Source: Promethearchaeota archaeon | Lineage (GTDB): Archaea > Asgardarchaeota > Lokiarchaeia > Sigyniarchaeales > SOKP01 | Reading direction: 5' to 3' | Assembly (NCBI GenBank): GCA_016840085.1 | Contig: JAEOTA010000081.1 | Location: 186,001 to 250,000, forward strand | Length of the DNA stretch: 64,000 bases | Shown: one piece after another, positions 1 to 9,026 of the stretch | Numbering within the stretch: the stretch's first letter is position 1 | How the letters are laid out: every line of letters starts with the position of its first letter | Notes under the pieces: generated by a model | Told to the model about the DNA's origin: nothing | Seen by the model: the letters and a program-made list of their open reading frames with translations, nothing else | Databases searched by the model: none | Made by a program: the position numbers and the translations under genes

Positions 1-63
1 AATAAAAAATAATATTAAAGAATTAAAAATATTACGAATTAAACCCAAATATTCAAAAAATAG

Positions 64-813
64 TTGAGTATTATTAAAGGAGTTATTTTAGCGGGAGGAA
101 CGGGTTCAAGGTTATCTCCTTTAACCAAAGTAACAAACAAACATCTTTTACCCGTTTATAATGAGCCAATGATTTATAAGGTTATTAAAACTCTAACTAA
201 TTCAGGAATTGGAGATATTACTATTGTATTGGGTGGAGAGAGTGTTGGCGATTTTGTAAGATTACTGGGGGATGGTAGCGAATTTAATGCTAGTTTTAGT
301 TATGTTTATCAACAAAAAGCGGGAGGTATAGCAGAAGCTTTATATTTAACAAAAAAAATTGTTGAGGGGGACAAAGTGGCTGTTATTTTAGGAGATAATA
401 TATTCGAAAATACTTTCAAGTCCGAAATTGAGGAATTTGAAAAAACAAACGCATATCAATGTTGCTTATTTTTGAAAGAAGTAAAGGATCCAAAAAGATT
501 TGGTGTTGCAGAATTAGATGGAAGAAATACTATAAAATCAATTGAGGAAAAACCAAAAAATCCACAAAGTAACTTTGCTGTGACAGGGTTATATATCTAT
601 GATGAAAATATTTTCAAAGTAATTAATTATATTATCAATAAAATCGGATATTCAAAACGAGGAGAACTAGAAATTACTGATGTTAATAACTACTATATTA
701 AGAATTACAAAACCAAAGCAGTAAAAGTGGACGGTTTTTGGTCAGATGCTGGAACTTTCGATACTTTAATCAAATCTAGTAATTTTATTCAATCAGTTTT
801 AAAAAAGGAATAA
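64..813 (+). CDS. rmlA: Glucose-1-phosphate thymidylyltransferase (RmlA-like)
   Basis: Nucleotidyltransferase that couples dTTP and glucose-1-phosphate to give dTDP-glucose, the first step of dTDP-L-rhamnose synthesis. The nucleotide-binding signature GGTGSRL is at residues 11-17 and the metal-binding Asp is in ILGDNIF near residue 111. The EEKP motif (161-164), GELEITDVN (200-208) and WSDAGTFD (226-233) are also family marks. At 249 aa it is the short form of the family, which is often about 290 aa. The start is TTG: an in-frame TAG lies directly before it at 61-63, and no other start precedes the signature loop. It is followed in the same direction by rmlC-like, rmlB and rmlD, which fixes the pathway. 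Specificity for dTTP rather than UTP is inferred from this context. Confidence 0.88.
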   Translation: MSIIKGVILAGGTGSRLSPLTKVTNKHLLPVYNEPMIYKVIKTLTNSGIGDITIVLGGESVGDFVRLLGDGSEFNASFSYVYQQKAGGIAEALYLTKKIVEGDKVAVILGDNIFENTFKSEIEEFEKTNAYQCCLFLKEVKDPKRFGVAELDGRNTIKSIEEKPKNPQSNFAVTGLYIYDENIFKVINYIINKIGYSKRGELEITDVNNYYIKNYKTKAVKVDGFWSDAGTFDTLIKSSNFIQSVLKKE

Positions 814-864
814 AAGGATACTAACAAATAAAATTATTTAATTAGTTTTAGTGAGAATTTAAAA

Positions 865-1326
865 ATGGATTTAATTGAAGGGTTGGCAATAAAAAGTTTA
901 AAACCAAATTTAGATGAGAGAGGTTATTTGCAGGAGTGTTTTAGATCAGATTGGTCGATATTTAAAAAATTTGGTCAAGCTTATATTACTATAGCATTTC
1001 CTGGTGTTGTTAAAGCATGGCATATGCACAAGATACAAACAGATAATATGGTATGTATATATGGAAATGCAAAGTTAGTTTTATGTGATAATAGAGAAAC
1101 AAGTTCTACTTATAAAAAAGTAACTGAGATCTTTTTTGGGGAAAAAAATCCTCTTTTAGTAAATATACCTCCTAATATTTGGCATGGTTTTAAAGCAATT
1201 GGGGGAAGAAAAATTATTGTCTTAAATTGTCCCACAGAACTCTATAATTATGAAAATCCCGATGAATTTCGATTACCTTATGATAGTGAAGAAATAGATT
1301 ATGATTGGGACATTAAAATGGGATAA
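865..1326 (+). CDS. rmlC: dTDP-4-dehydrorhamnose 3,5-epimerase family cupin (RmlC-like)
   Basis: Small cupin of the RmlC family, expected to epimerise C3 and/or C5 of dTDP-4-keto-6-deoxyglucose. WHMHKIQTDN (residues 52-61) carries the conserved His pair. IPPNIWHGFKAIG (101-113) is the second cupin motif. At 153 aa it is shorter than classic RmlC (about 180 aa), and the C-terminal part, with residues YNYENPDEFRLPYD, matches the family end. It lies between rmlA and rmlB in the same direction, 51 bases after rmlA and 20 before rmlB, so joint transcription is likely. A 3-epimerase-only or 5-epimerase-only relative cannot be excluded from sequence alone. Confidence 0.8.
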   Translation: MDLIEGLAIKSLKPNLDERGYLQECFRSDWSIFKKFGQAYITIAFPGVVKAWHMHKIQTDNMVCIYGNAKLVLCDNRETSSTYKKVTEIFFGEKNPLLVNIPPNIWHGFKAIGGRKIIVLNCPTELYNYENPDEFRLPYDSEEIDYDWDIKMG

Positions 1327-1346
1327 ACTCTAAAATTATAAAAAAT

Positions 1347-2378
1347 ATGAGTGAAATGAAGAATATCTTAGTTACAGGAGGAATGGGGTTTATCGGAAGT
1401 AATTTCATTAGATTTATTCTTGATTTAAATCAAGATTTCAATATTATTAATGTTGATAAATTAACCTACGCAGGCAATCCTGAAAATTTAAAAGAATTTA
1501 CTGATAAATTTTCAAACTGCTACAGATTTTATAAAAATGATATTTGTGATTTTGATTCGATTGATAAAATTGTTAAAAAAGAAAATATAGAGTATATTAT
1601 TAATTTTGCAGCAGAATCTCATGTAGACCGTTCGATTAATAATTCCACTACTTTTTGTAATACAAATTTTATGGGAACACAGTCCTTATTAAATGCTGCT
1701 AAAATAAATGGTATTAGAAAATTTCTGCAAATTTCTACTGATGAAGTCTATGGATCTTTAGATTTTGAAGACCCTCCTTTTACTGAGCAAACTCCTTTAG
1801 CTCCAAACAGTCCTTATTCTGCAAGTAAAGCTTCAGCTGATCTTTTAGTAAATGCTTATTATAAAACCTTTGGATTACCTGTAAACATAACTCGCTGTTC
1901 TAATAATTATGGACTTTATCAATTTCCTGAAAAATTTATTCCTTTAATGATCACCAATGCCTTAAATAACAAAAAACTCCCTGTTTATGGAAAAGGGATT
2001 AATATTAGAGATTGGATTTACGTAGAAGATCATTGTAAAGCAATTTTAGAAGTTCTATTAAATGGAAGAATTGGAGAAACTTATAATATCGGTGGAGATT
2101 CTGAGATTGCTAATATTGATTTAGTTAAAATAATATTAAAACATTTAAATAAACCTGAATCTCTCATAACTTTTGTAAAGGATCGTCCAGGACATGATTT
2201 ACGGTATGCTATTAATCACGATAAAATTACAAGAGAACTAAATTGGAAACCTAATATAAAATTCGAAAATGGATTAGAAATAACCATTCAATGGTATAAG
2301 CACAACGAAAATTGGTTAAATAACGTGATAAGCAAAGAATATCTTAAATATTATGAGCACCAATATAAAAACAGATAA
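1347..2378 (+). CDS. rmlB: dTDP-glucose 4,6-dehydratase (RmlB)
   Basis: Extended short-chain dehydrogenase (SDR) that converts dTDP-glucose to dTDP-4-keto-6-deoxyglucose with tightly bound NAD+. The Rossmann glycine motif GGMGFIGS is at residues 11-18. The catalytic Thr-Asp-Glu triad of dehydratases is TDE 131-133 in STDEVYG, and the Tyr/Lys pair is Y157 and K161 in YSASK. RCSNNYGLYQFPEKFIP is the usual RmlB signature. The length of 343 aa is normal. Its last 26 bases overlap the start of rmlD in another frame, a sign of translational coupling. Confidence 0.93.
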   Translation: MSEMKNILVTGGMGFIGSNFIRFILDLNQDFNIINVDKLTYAGNPENLKEFTDKFSNCYRFYKNDICDFDSIDKIVKKENIEYIINFAAESHVDRSINNSTTFCNTNFMGTQSLLNAAKINGIRKFLQISTDEVYGSLDFEDPPFTEQTPLAPNSPYSASKASADLLVNAYYKTFGLPVNITRCSNNYGLYQFPEKFIPLMITNALNNKKLPVYGKGINIRDWIYVEDHCKAILEVLLNGRIGETYNIGGDSEIANIDLVKIILKHLNKPESLITFVKDRPGHDLRYAINHDKITRELNWKPNIKFENGLEITIQWYKHNENWLNNVISKEYLKYYEHQYKNR

Positions 2379-3288
2379 AAACCTTAAAAAAGTTCTGATA
2401 GTGGGTGCAAACGGATTTTTAGGCACTAATTTATTAAGATTTAGAACTTCTCATGACTATATAAGTCAAAATCTGGATTTAATTGCTGCGGATCTAGATA
2501 ATTCAAATATTCCCTCTGATGTTCAATTTCATAAGATTAATATTACCAACCATGAACAAACTCGTAAAAAAATCACTAAAATTGCTCCAGATATCGTCAT
2601 TCTGACCGCAGCCATGACAAATGTGGATCAATGCGAAGTTAATAAAAATCTTGCAACTAAAGTAAATGTAGAAGGACCATTTAACATAATTAAGGCATGT
2701 AAAAAGACAGGTTCTAAATTAATTTTTATATCAACAGATTTTATATTTGATGGAATGAAAAAAAGAGGGTATTCTTATAAAGAAACTGACGTTCCAAATC
2801 CTTTAAGTTATTATGCAAAAACTAAATATGAAGCAGAATTGGTTATTTTCAGTTCTGGGATTGAATATTTAATATGTAGAACTGGAGTATTATATGGTTG
2901 GAATGAAAAGAAATTGAATTTTATTACATGGATTTTAAATAACCTAGAACAAAATAAACCAATATCAATCATTACAAATCAGATTAACTCCCCTACTTTT
3001 ATAGCTAATTTAGCTCAAATATTATTAAAATTAGTTGAAAAAGAAGCCAAGGGGATTTATCATACGGTAGGAGATTGCGCTTTAAATAGATATGAAATAG
3101 CTTTAAAATGTGCGGATATTTTTGAATACCATAAAGATCTGATTACTCCAATAGATCATTTAGAACAGAAAGCGATAAGACCTAAAAATGCTAGCTTAGA
3201 TATAACAAAATTAAAAAATTTACTAGGATCAGAACTTAAAATTTTTAATCTTGATGATGGTTTAAAATATATGAGAAATTTTAAGTAA
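2353..3288 (+). CDS. rmlD: dTDP-4-dehydrorhamnose reductase (RmlD-like)
   Basis: SDR-family reductase for the last step of dTDP-L-rhamnose synthesis, reducing the 4-keto group with NAD(P)H. It has the glycine motif VGANGFLGTN near residues 17-26, TAAMTNVDQCE (RmlD signature) near 85-95, STDFIFDG near 126-133 and the Tyr-x3-Lys pair in YYAKTKYEAE. The length of 311 aa is normal. It overlaps the 3' end of rmlB by 26 bases and closes the four-gene set. Some archaeal relatives act on other 4-keto sugars or are MAT2B-like; the rml context supports the rhamnose role. Confidence 0.85.
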   Translation: MSTNIKTDKNLKKVLIVGANGFLGTNLLRFRTSHDYISQNLDLIAADLDNSNIPSDVQFHKINITNHEQTRKKITKIAPDIVILTAAMTNVDQCEVNKNLATKVNVEGPFNIIKACKKTGSKLIFISTDFIFDGMKKRGYSYKETDVPNPLSYYAKTKYEAELVIFSSGIEYLICRTGVLYGWNEKKLNFITWILNNLEQNKPISIITNQINSPTFIANLAQILLKLVEKEAKGIYHTVGDCALNRYEIALKCADIFEYHKDLITPIDHLEQKAIRPKNASLDITKLKNLLGSELKIFNLDDGLKYMRNFK

Positions 3289-3543
3289 ATTTAAAGAGTA
3301 TATTAAATTTATCAACTCTATTCTAATTATTTAAATTTTATAATGTAATTTTGTAATATTTGATTTAGAAATTTTACAAATTCTTTCAAAATATAATTTA
3401 TTCAGAAATAGTATCTTTTAATAATTATAAAAAGATATTTTCACGAAATTAAAAGAAGTACTAATATTAAATATTCAATAATATTTTTAAGAGAATTCTT
3501 TAATGTTCTTTATATACAAAAAGTAAAAAATTCTGATATCTAA

Positions 3544-5196
3544 ATGGATACACAAAGAATATTAAAAGAAGCCCAAAAACTCGCTGCAAGGTTTTCTTTT
3601 TGGATGGTCTCAGGAAATATCACTCACTTATATGGATATATGTATGAGACTGCTGGAAAAAAATATGAATTAGAAATAAAATTTGATGAAAATTTTCCAG
3701 ATTCTCCTCCTCAATTCTTATATCATAATGAAATTAAAGAATTACTTGGCGATTTTCAATTAGAAAAAATATCAAATTGGAGTCCTGAATTCGCCGTAGT
3801 TGAAATTGTTGAAGAACTTAAAATGAAAATTCAAGAGATATTACAATCTCCTAAAGAAGAGTTGATTTCACCAGAAACTGAGGAATATATCACTCCTGAT
3901 TTAAATGTATATCCTCCAGATGTAAAATTTGATGAATATGTTACACCTTCATATTCTGATGATGATTTTTTTTATGAGGAGCCACCAGATACTAGTTCTC
4001 AAGATATTCCAGATTTTAATTCGACTGAAAATTCTAAAATAGAGTCAAAAATTACACCGAAAGAACCAATCTTTAAGGAACCTGAATCGATGAGTATAGC
4101 TCTAAACACTGAATTAGGTTTAATTCAGCAAGAATATGCTTATGACCAAAGAAGTTCGAAAGAAGCAGATATTAATGTGTATATGACAATTACTCTAACA
4201 AAAACATTTAATATTTCAATAGATTTTGTAAATTATCCTGAAAGACCAATAATTGTTTTCCCTGAAGAGATCGGACATCTACTGGGAGATCCTTATAAGA
4301 CTTTAAACTCATTAAAGTCATGGGATTCTAAAGAACCGTTACATATTGTAGACATTTTACATGAATTAGAAAAAAAATTGCATTTCATTAAAGAGATAGA
4401 AACTCAAACTAAAAAAATTTCAGGAGAATATGAATGTGAAACTGTTTCAGATAGTTTAACCAAATTGAAGGTGCATTTATTAACATATGGTTTCAAAGAT
4501 TATACTATGGATATAGATTTAGAGTCATATCCTAAAGCTCCTATTATAAACCTATCTCCTGAATTGCAACAAATTATTCCTCTCCCACTAACAGAACTAA
4601 ACTCCCATAAAAATTGGAGAGAAGAAGAATCCGAGCCCGTTGAAATTGTTAGAGAAATATCTTGGTTAGTTGATAAATTTTCAAGAATTAACTTCGAAAT
4701 TGATTTATTGAAAGACCATTATAAGAATATGAAATACGATACCGAGACTTCAACGTTAAATGTGGATATGAAAGGTAAAATGAAGACTCAAGATCTCACT
4801 TTTGAATTTCAAATTAATTTACCTTTAGAATATCCTATGAAGATGCCTGAAATAAAAGTTGTAAATGAATTTGAATTAGAGGCACATGAAAAAATTAAAG
4901 AAGATTTACACACATCTTTTGATGATTTCTTTGATGAATGGACGCCTTTTAGCTATCTCATTGACTTATTTAATTTGATTTCAAAGAAAATTTTTGAAGT
5001 ATCAGTTGTCTCATGTGTAATATGCCATAAAATAGAATGTCCAAGTTGTACAAAAAAAATTGGTGGTGATGATAGTTGCCATGCGGAGTGTCCTTACTGC
5101 GAAAAACAATATCATCTTCACTGTTGGCAGCAAACTATTAAATCTTTTGGCAAATGTGGCTTTTGCCTTAAAGCTCCTCCTCCAAGTATGATGTAA
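3544..5196 (+). CDS. Multi-UBC/RWD-like domain protein with C-terminal RING-like zinc finger
   Basis: I see four diverged repeats of a ubiquitin-conjugating-enzyme/RWD-like fold, followed by a cysteine-rich end. Repeat 1 (about residues 8-100) has FPDSPPQF and NWSPEF, like the E2 pattern YPxxPP...WSP, then a helix. Repeats 2 (about 185-285), 3 (290-385) and 4 (390-487) carry NYPERPIIVFP, SYPKAPIINL and EYPMKMPEIKV at the matching place, each with a downstream Trp and a terminal helix. No E2 active-site Cys is present in any repeat, so they look like non-catalytic UEV/RWD domains. An acidic, Pro-rich linker (about 103-180) separates repeats 1 and 2. The tail has C491, C494, C499, C502, C512, C516, C519, H523, H525, C527, C538 and C541, spaced like a RING/treble-clef finger. 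UBC-like repeats plus C-terminal RING is the layout of eukaryotic FANCL. A role as ubiquitin E3-like factor is inference. It stands alone between rmlD and ileS. Confidence 0.65.
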   Translation: MDTQRILKEAQKLAARFSFWMVSGNITHLYGYMYETAGKKYELEIKFDENFPDSPPQFLYHNEIKELLGDFQLEKISNWSPEFAVVEIVEELKMKIQEILQSPKEELISPETEEYITPDLNVYPPDVKFDEYVTPSYSDDDFFYEEPPDTSSQDIPDFNSTENSKIESKITPKEPIFKEPESMSIALNTELGLIQQEYAYDQRSSKEADINVYMTITLTKTFNISIDFVNYPERPIIVFPEEIGHLLGDPYKTLNSLKSWDSKEPLHIVDILHELEKKLHFIKEIETQTKKISGEYECETVSDSLTKLKVHLLTYGFKDYTMDIDLESYPKAPIINLSPELQQIIPLPLTELNSHKNWREEESEPVEIVREISWLVDKFSRINFEIDLLKDHYKNMKYDTETSTLNVDMKGKMKTQDLTFEFQINLPLEYPMKMPEIKVVNEFELEAHEKIKEDLHTSFDDFFDEWTPFSYLIDLFNLISKKIFEVSVVSCVICHKIECPSCTKKIGGDDSCHAECPYCEKQYHLHCWQQTIKSFGKCGFCLKAPPPSMM

Positions 5197-5604
5197 TTGT
5201 AAGATTAAGGAAGTAAATTTTGATTTTTTGCATAAAATTTTTGATAAATAAAAAAGACTTAATTAGAATATTAATTTTAAAAGTTAGTCCTAGAATTCTT
5301 AAAAAATTCGAATATGTCATTCTACTATTAAGAAAAGGTATTTCTAAATGAATTTTTTATAATTTTAAAAATAATTTAAACAATGTTCAGATTTAAAAAT
5401 ATTGCAATCTTTAGAAATAGATTTTGTTCAAGTGTTTTCTGTCCTATTTTGATGCCAAAATACGGAAAGGGACTCTCTATTAAGAGATTTTATATAATTT
5501 TTAAATTGAAAATTTAGTTATGTAAGTTCTTAGATGAATTAATTAAATTTTTTTAATATGCTCCTCTTATTATAAACAATCAAATATGGAACTAGATGAT
5601 TTTC
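5197..5604. other. 408-base spacer upstream of ileS
   Basis: A+T-rich spacer with no convincing coding frame. It holds the paired hairpins listed at 5441-5487. Just before ileS, GATGAT at 5595-5600 lies four bases upstream of an ATG and resembles the end of the archaeal Shine-Dalgarno consensus. Confidence 0.5.
5441..5487 (+). ncRNA. Candidate structured RNA or terminator-like hairpins
   Basis: An island richer in G+C than its surroundings folds into two adjacent stems. TATTTTG (5445-5451) pairs with CAAAATA (5456-5462) over a 4-base loop, and the outer GTCC (5441-5444) pairs with GGAC (5470-5473). Next, TCTCT (5474-5478) pairs with AGAGA (5483-5487), followed by a T-rich stretch. This could be a small RNA, a terminator for the upstream gene or leader structure of ileS. 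No known RNA family is recognised. Confidence 0.25.
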
Positions 5605-8600
5605 ATGGAATTATTAGATAAAAAGTTGCTTCTGAATGAATTAGAAGAAAAAATATTGACTTATTGGGAAGAGAAAGATATTTATTCATTGATAAGAAAG
5701 AAAGAAGAGGGAAAGGAAGTATGGCGCTTTATCGATGGTCCTCCCTACACTACAGGATTAATCCATCTTGGAACTGCATGGAATAAGATTCTTAAAGATT
5801 ATTTAATAAAATACAAAAGAATGAGAGGGTTCAAAGTAACGGATACTCCCGGCTATGATACGCATGGATTACCAATTGAGGTTCAGATGGAAAAAGAACT
5901 GGGTATAACAAATAAACAAGAGATTTACGAATATGGCGTAGATAAATTCATTAAAAATTGTAAAGATTATGCCCAGAAAAATTTGAAAATTATGAATGAT
6001 CAATTCAAGCGACTGGGATGTTATTTTTGGGACTGGGATAACCCTTATATTACCTTTAGGAATAGTTATCTTGAGGGAATTTGGTGGACTTTGAAAAAAG
6101 CTTGGGAAAATGGACTATTATATCAATTCTATAGACCTTTAAATTGTTGTCCCAGATGTGCTACGGCTCTCGCAAAACATGAGCATGAGTATAAAAATAT
6201 AGAAGATACAAGTTTATTTCTCAAAATAAAAGCTGTAGATTTGTATAATACTTACTTTATAATTTGGACCACAACTCCATGGACTTTAGTTGCTAATGAA
6301 GCAATAATGGCAAATCCATTTGCAGAGTATGGGAAAGTACACATAGAAGATCTTGATGAATATTGGATTTTATCAAAAGCATCCATTACTCACCTTATTT
6401 CAGGGGAATTAGGATACAAATATAAAATTGTAGAAGATTATCAAGGTACAGATTTAGAAGGTATGAAGTATATTCATCCTCTATTAGAAGAAGTGCCATA
6501 TCAAAAAGAATTGGAAAAAGAAAGTGATACAGTTCATACTATAATATTGTCAGAAGAATATGTTTCTGCTTCAGAGGGAGTGGGATTAGTTCATACTGCG
6601 CCTGGACATGGCCCTGAAGATTTTGAAGTAGGTGTAGCTAATAATATACCAGTTTTTACTCCTGTTAATATTAGAGGAATTTATACTAAAGATGCAGGCA
6701 AATTTGCAGGAAAATTCGTCTTTGATGCTAATGACGAGATCTTAGATATATTAAAAAACAAGGGCACTTTAATATTTACGACTGAGATTGAGCACGAGTA
6801 TGCTCATTGTTGGCGTTGCGATTCTAAGTTAGTATATAGAGCCACAAATCAATGGTTTTTTAAAACTGAACGTCTAGTTCCCGAATTATTAGAAAAAAAT
6901 AGTGAGATATATTGGGTCCCAGATTGGGCAGGAAATCGTTGGTTCAAAAGTTGGTTAAGTACCTTAAAAGATTGGTGTATTTCAAGACAACGATTTTGGG
7001 GTATCCCATTAAGTGTATGGATTTGTGATAATGAAGGTTGTGGGGATGTTACGGTTATTGGTTCGGCTAAAGAATTAAAAGAAATAGCTGGAAAGTGTCC
7101 AGAAGATTTACATCGTCCATGGATTGATGAAGTTACTTGGAAATGTAAAAAATGTAAAAGTGGTACAAAAAAGAGGATTCCTGATATTTTGGATGTTTGG
7201 TTAGACTCTGGCTCTGTTATGTGGGCTGCTCAAGAAGTTTACGATGGAAAAAGTCATTTTGGCACATGGGTTCCAGCGGATTTTATACTCGAAGGAAAAG
7301 ATCAGATTAGAGGTTGGTTTAATACTCTATTATGTAGCGCAATGGTATCCTCTGGGAGAAAAAATTATGATGCTTGTTATATGCATGGTTGGACTTTAAG
7401 AGATAAAATGAAAATGAGCAAATCAAAAGGAACTCAAATTTATCCTGAGGATCTTATTGATGGAACTTTGGATGAACTCAAAAAAAAGAAGTCTTATTCG
7501 AAAATAAAGGGAATTGAAACCTTCCGCTTTTATGCTATTGGAGTTACACAACCTGGTCGGGATTTTAATTTTGTTGCTAAAGAATATGCAGATACTTATA
7601 AGATAATTAATACTATATGGAATGTTTATGTCTATGCTAGTGAGAAGTTCGATTTAGCAGGATTTGATCCATCAAAAGTAATTTTAAAAGAAAATATGTT
7701 AAGTAAATTAGATAAATGGATGATTTCCAAAGTAAATTCTACAATTAAAAAGATTACAGAATTATCAGATAATTATGAACTTCCATGGATTACAGGAGAA
7801 ATTAGAGATTTAATTGTTAATGATATTAGTAGATGGTATATCATGTTAAATCGAGAGAAACTTGACATATATTCTGAAGATCCAAACAAAGAAATCATAA
7901 TGAGAGTACTATTCGAATCCCTATTCAATGTGCTTTTAATGCTTGCCCCTATAAATCCAATGCTTACAGAGGAAATTTATTTTAAGATGTTCAAATCTTA
8001 TATGAAATCGATGGGTTTAAATGAAGTAGAAAGTATACATCTCCAAGATTGGCCTAAAATTGATCAAAATAAGATTGATTCAAAATTAGAAGAACAGATG
8101 GTATTCACAAGAGATTTAATTGAGAATGTTCGCGCTTTAAAGGATGAGAACAAAATAAGATTGAGATGGCCAAATAAGAGAATAATAATTGAACCAAAAG
8201 AAGATATGCCAGACATAATCTTTCCAGATATAATAAAAACGATTGGAAATATAAAAGAATTAGAAACTAATGAATCTGTAAAGACAGGGGAAAATCTAAT
8301 TAAAGGAGAATCAAAATATTATAACATATATTTGGATATCAGTGTAGATGATGAGCTTTTAGGTGAACGTGTAGTTAATGATTTAATTCGAAATATTCAG
8401 TTTTCACGTAAAAAAAGTAATTTTAAAGTTGGAGAAAAAATCTCATTAAAAATTGGAACTACGACTGAATACTTAAAAGAGTATTTAGAAAAGAATAAAG
8501 AAATAATTGCCGATAAAGTAACTGCTGAAAAATTTGAGATAATCCTCGGCGATATACCAGAAGAAAAAATTGAAGTTTCAGGAAAATTGAGTATTTGTGC

Positions 8601-8742
8601 TAATCGGGATTGTTCTGCTTCATTAAAAAACAATACAATATCAAAATTAGTAAAAAAACAGAAAATAAAATGCCCCTATTGTAATTCAGATTTAAGTAAT
8701 GAATCAATACAACCCTTAACTTTTAGCTTTAAGAGAATCTGA
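5605..8742 (+). CDS. ileS: Isoleucyl-tRNA synthetase
   Basis: Class I aminoacyl-tRNA synthetase that charges tRNA-Ile. The HIGH-type motif HLGT sits about residues 54-57 after PPYTTG, and KMSKS about residue 604. Between them is the editing (CP1) domain with TTTPWTL and EYVSASEGVGLVHTAPGHGPEDF. WCISRQRFWGIPLSVW and the anticodon-binding region follow. The C-terminus carries a zinc ribbon of CxxxxC and CPYC type (about residues 999-1026). The 1045-aa length suits the archaeal/eukaryotic form. I prefer the ATG at 5605 because GATGAT ends four bases before it; an in-frame ATG at 5596 would add three residues. ValRS and LeuRS are excluded by the overall motif set. Confidence 0.95.
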   Translation: MELLDKKLLLNELEEKILTYWEEKDIYSLIRKKEEGKEVWRFIDGPPYTTGLIHLGTAWNKILKDYLIKYKRMRGFKVTDTPGYDTHGLPIEVQMEKELGITNKQEIYEYGVDKFIKNCKDYAQKNLKIMNDQFKRLGCYFWDWDNPYITFRNSYLEGIWWTLKKAWENGLLYQFYRPLNCCPRCATALAKHEHEYKNIEDTSLFLKIKAVDLYNTYFIIWTTTPWTLVANEAIMANPFAEYGKVHIEDLDEYWILSKASITHLISGELGYKYKIVEDYQGTDLEGMKYIHPLLEEVPYQKELEKESDTVHTIILSEEYVSASEGVGLVHTAPGHGPEDFEVGVANNIPVFTPVNIRGIYTKDAGKFAGKFVFDANDEILDILKNKGTLIFTTEIEHEYAHCWRCDSKLVYRATNQWFFKTERLVPELLEKNSEIYWVPDWAGNRWFKSWLSTLKDWCISRQRFWGIPLSVWICDNEGCGDVTVIGSAKELKEIAGKCPEDLHRPWIDEVTWKCKKCKSGTKKRIPDILDVWLDSGSVMWAAQEVYDGKSHFGTWVPADFILEGKDQIRGWFNTLLCSAMVSSGRKNYDACYMHGWTLRDKMKMSKSKGTQIYPEDLIDGTLDELKKKKSYSKIKGIETFRFYAIGVTQPGRDFNFVAKEYADTYKIINTIWNVYVYASEKFDLAGFDPSKVILKENMLSKLDKWMISKVNSTIKKITELSDNYELPWITGEIRDLIVNDISRWYIMLNREKLDIYSEDPNKEIIMRVLFESLFNVLLMLAPINPMLTEEIYFKMFKSYMKSMGLNEVESIHLQDWPKIDQNKIDSKLEEQMVFTRDLIENVRALKDENKIRLRWPNKRIIIEPKEDMPDIIFPDIIKTIGNIKELETNESVKTGENLIKGESKYYNIYLDISVDDELLGERVVNDLIRNIQFSRKKSNFKVGEKISLKIGTTTEYLKEYLEKNKEIIADKVTAEKFEIILGDIPEEKIEVSGKLSICANRDCSASLKNNTISKLVKKQKIKCPYCNSDLSNESIQPLTFSFKRI

Positions 8743-8996
8743 TGATACACTTATTTTAATATTTTCGGACTTAATTCAGAGAGGATTATGGGTTTTTACT
8801 GAACTTTTAAACTTTTTTTTATAAATTATTCTATAACTCGATTGTTGTTTCTATGCTTTATGAATTTTTAATGGGTATAAGGAATTTGAAAAAGTTGCAC
8901 TATTAATATAGACAATTGAATACAATTTAATGCAAATTAAAAAAATTAAAATAGGAAGGAAGTATAAGTTTTACTAACGTAAATCTCATAAAAACA

Positions 8997-9004
8997 TTTA
9001 AATA
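8997..9004 (+). promoter_or_regulatory. Candidate TATA box for the 9027 gene
   Basis: TTTAAATA matches an archaeal TATA element and is centred about 26 bases before the ATG at 9027. If used, transcription would begin at or next to the start codon, giving a leaderless mRNA. There is no Shine-Dalgarno motif in between. The region is A+T-rich, so chance matches are common. Confidence 0.3.
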
Positions 9005-9026
9005 AACAAAGGTTAAAGTATATATT

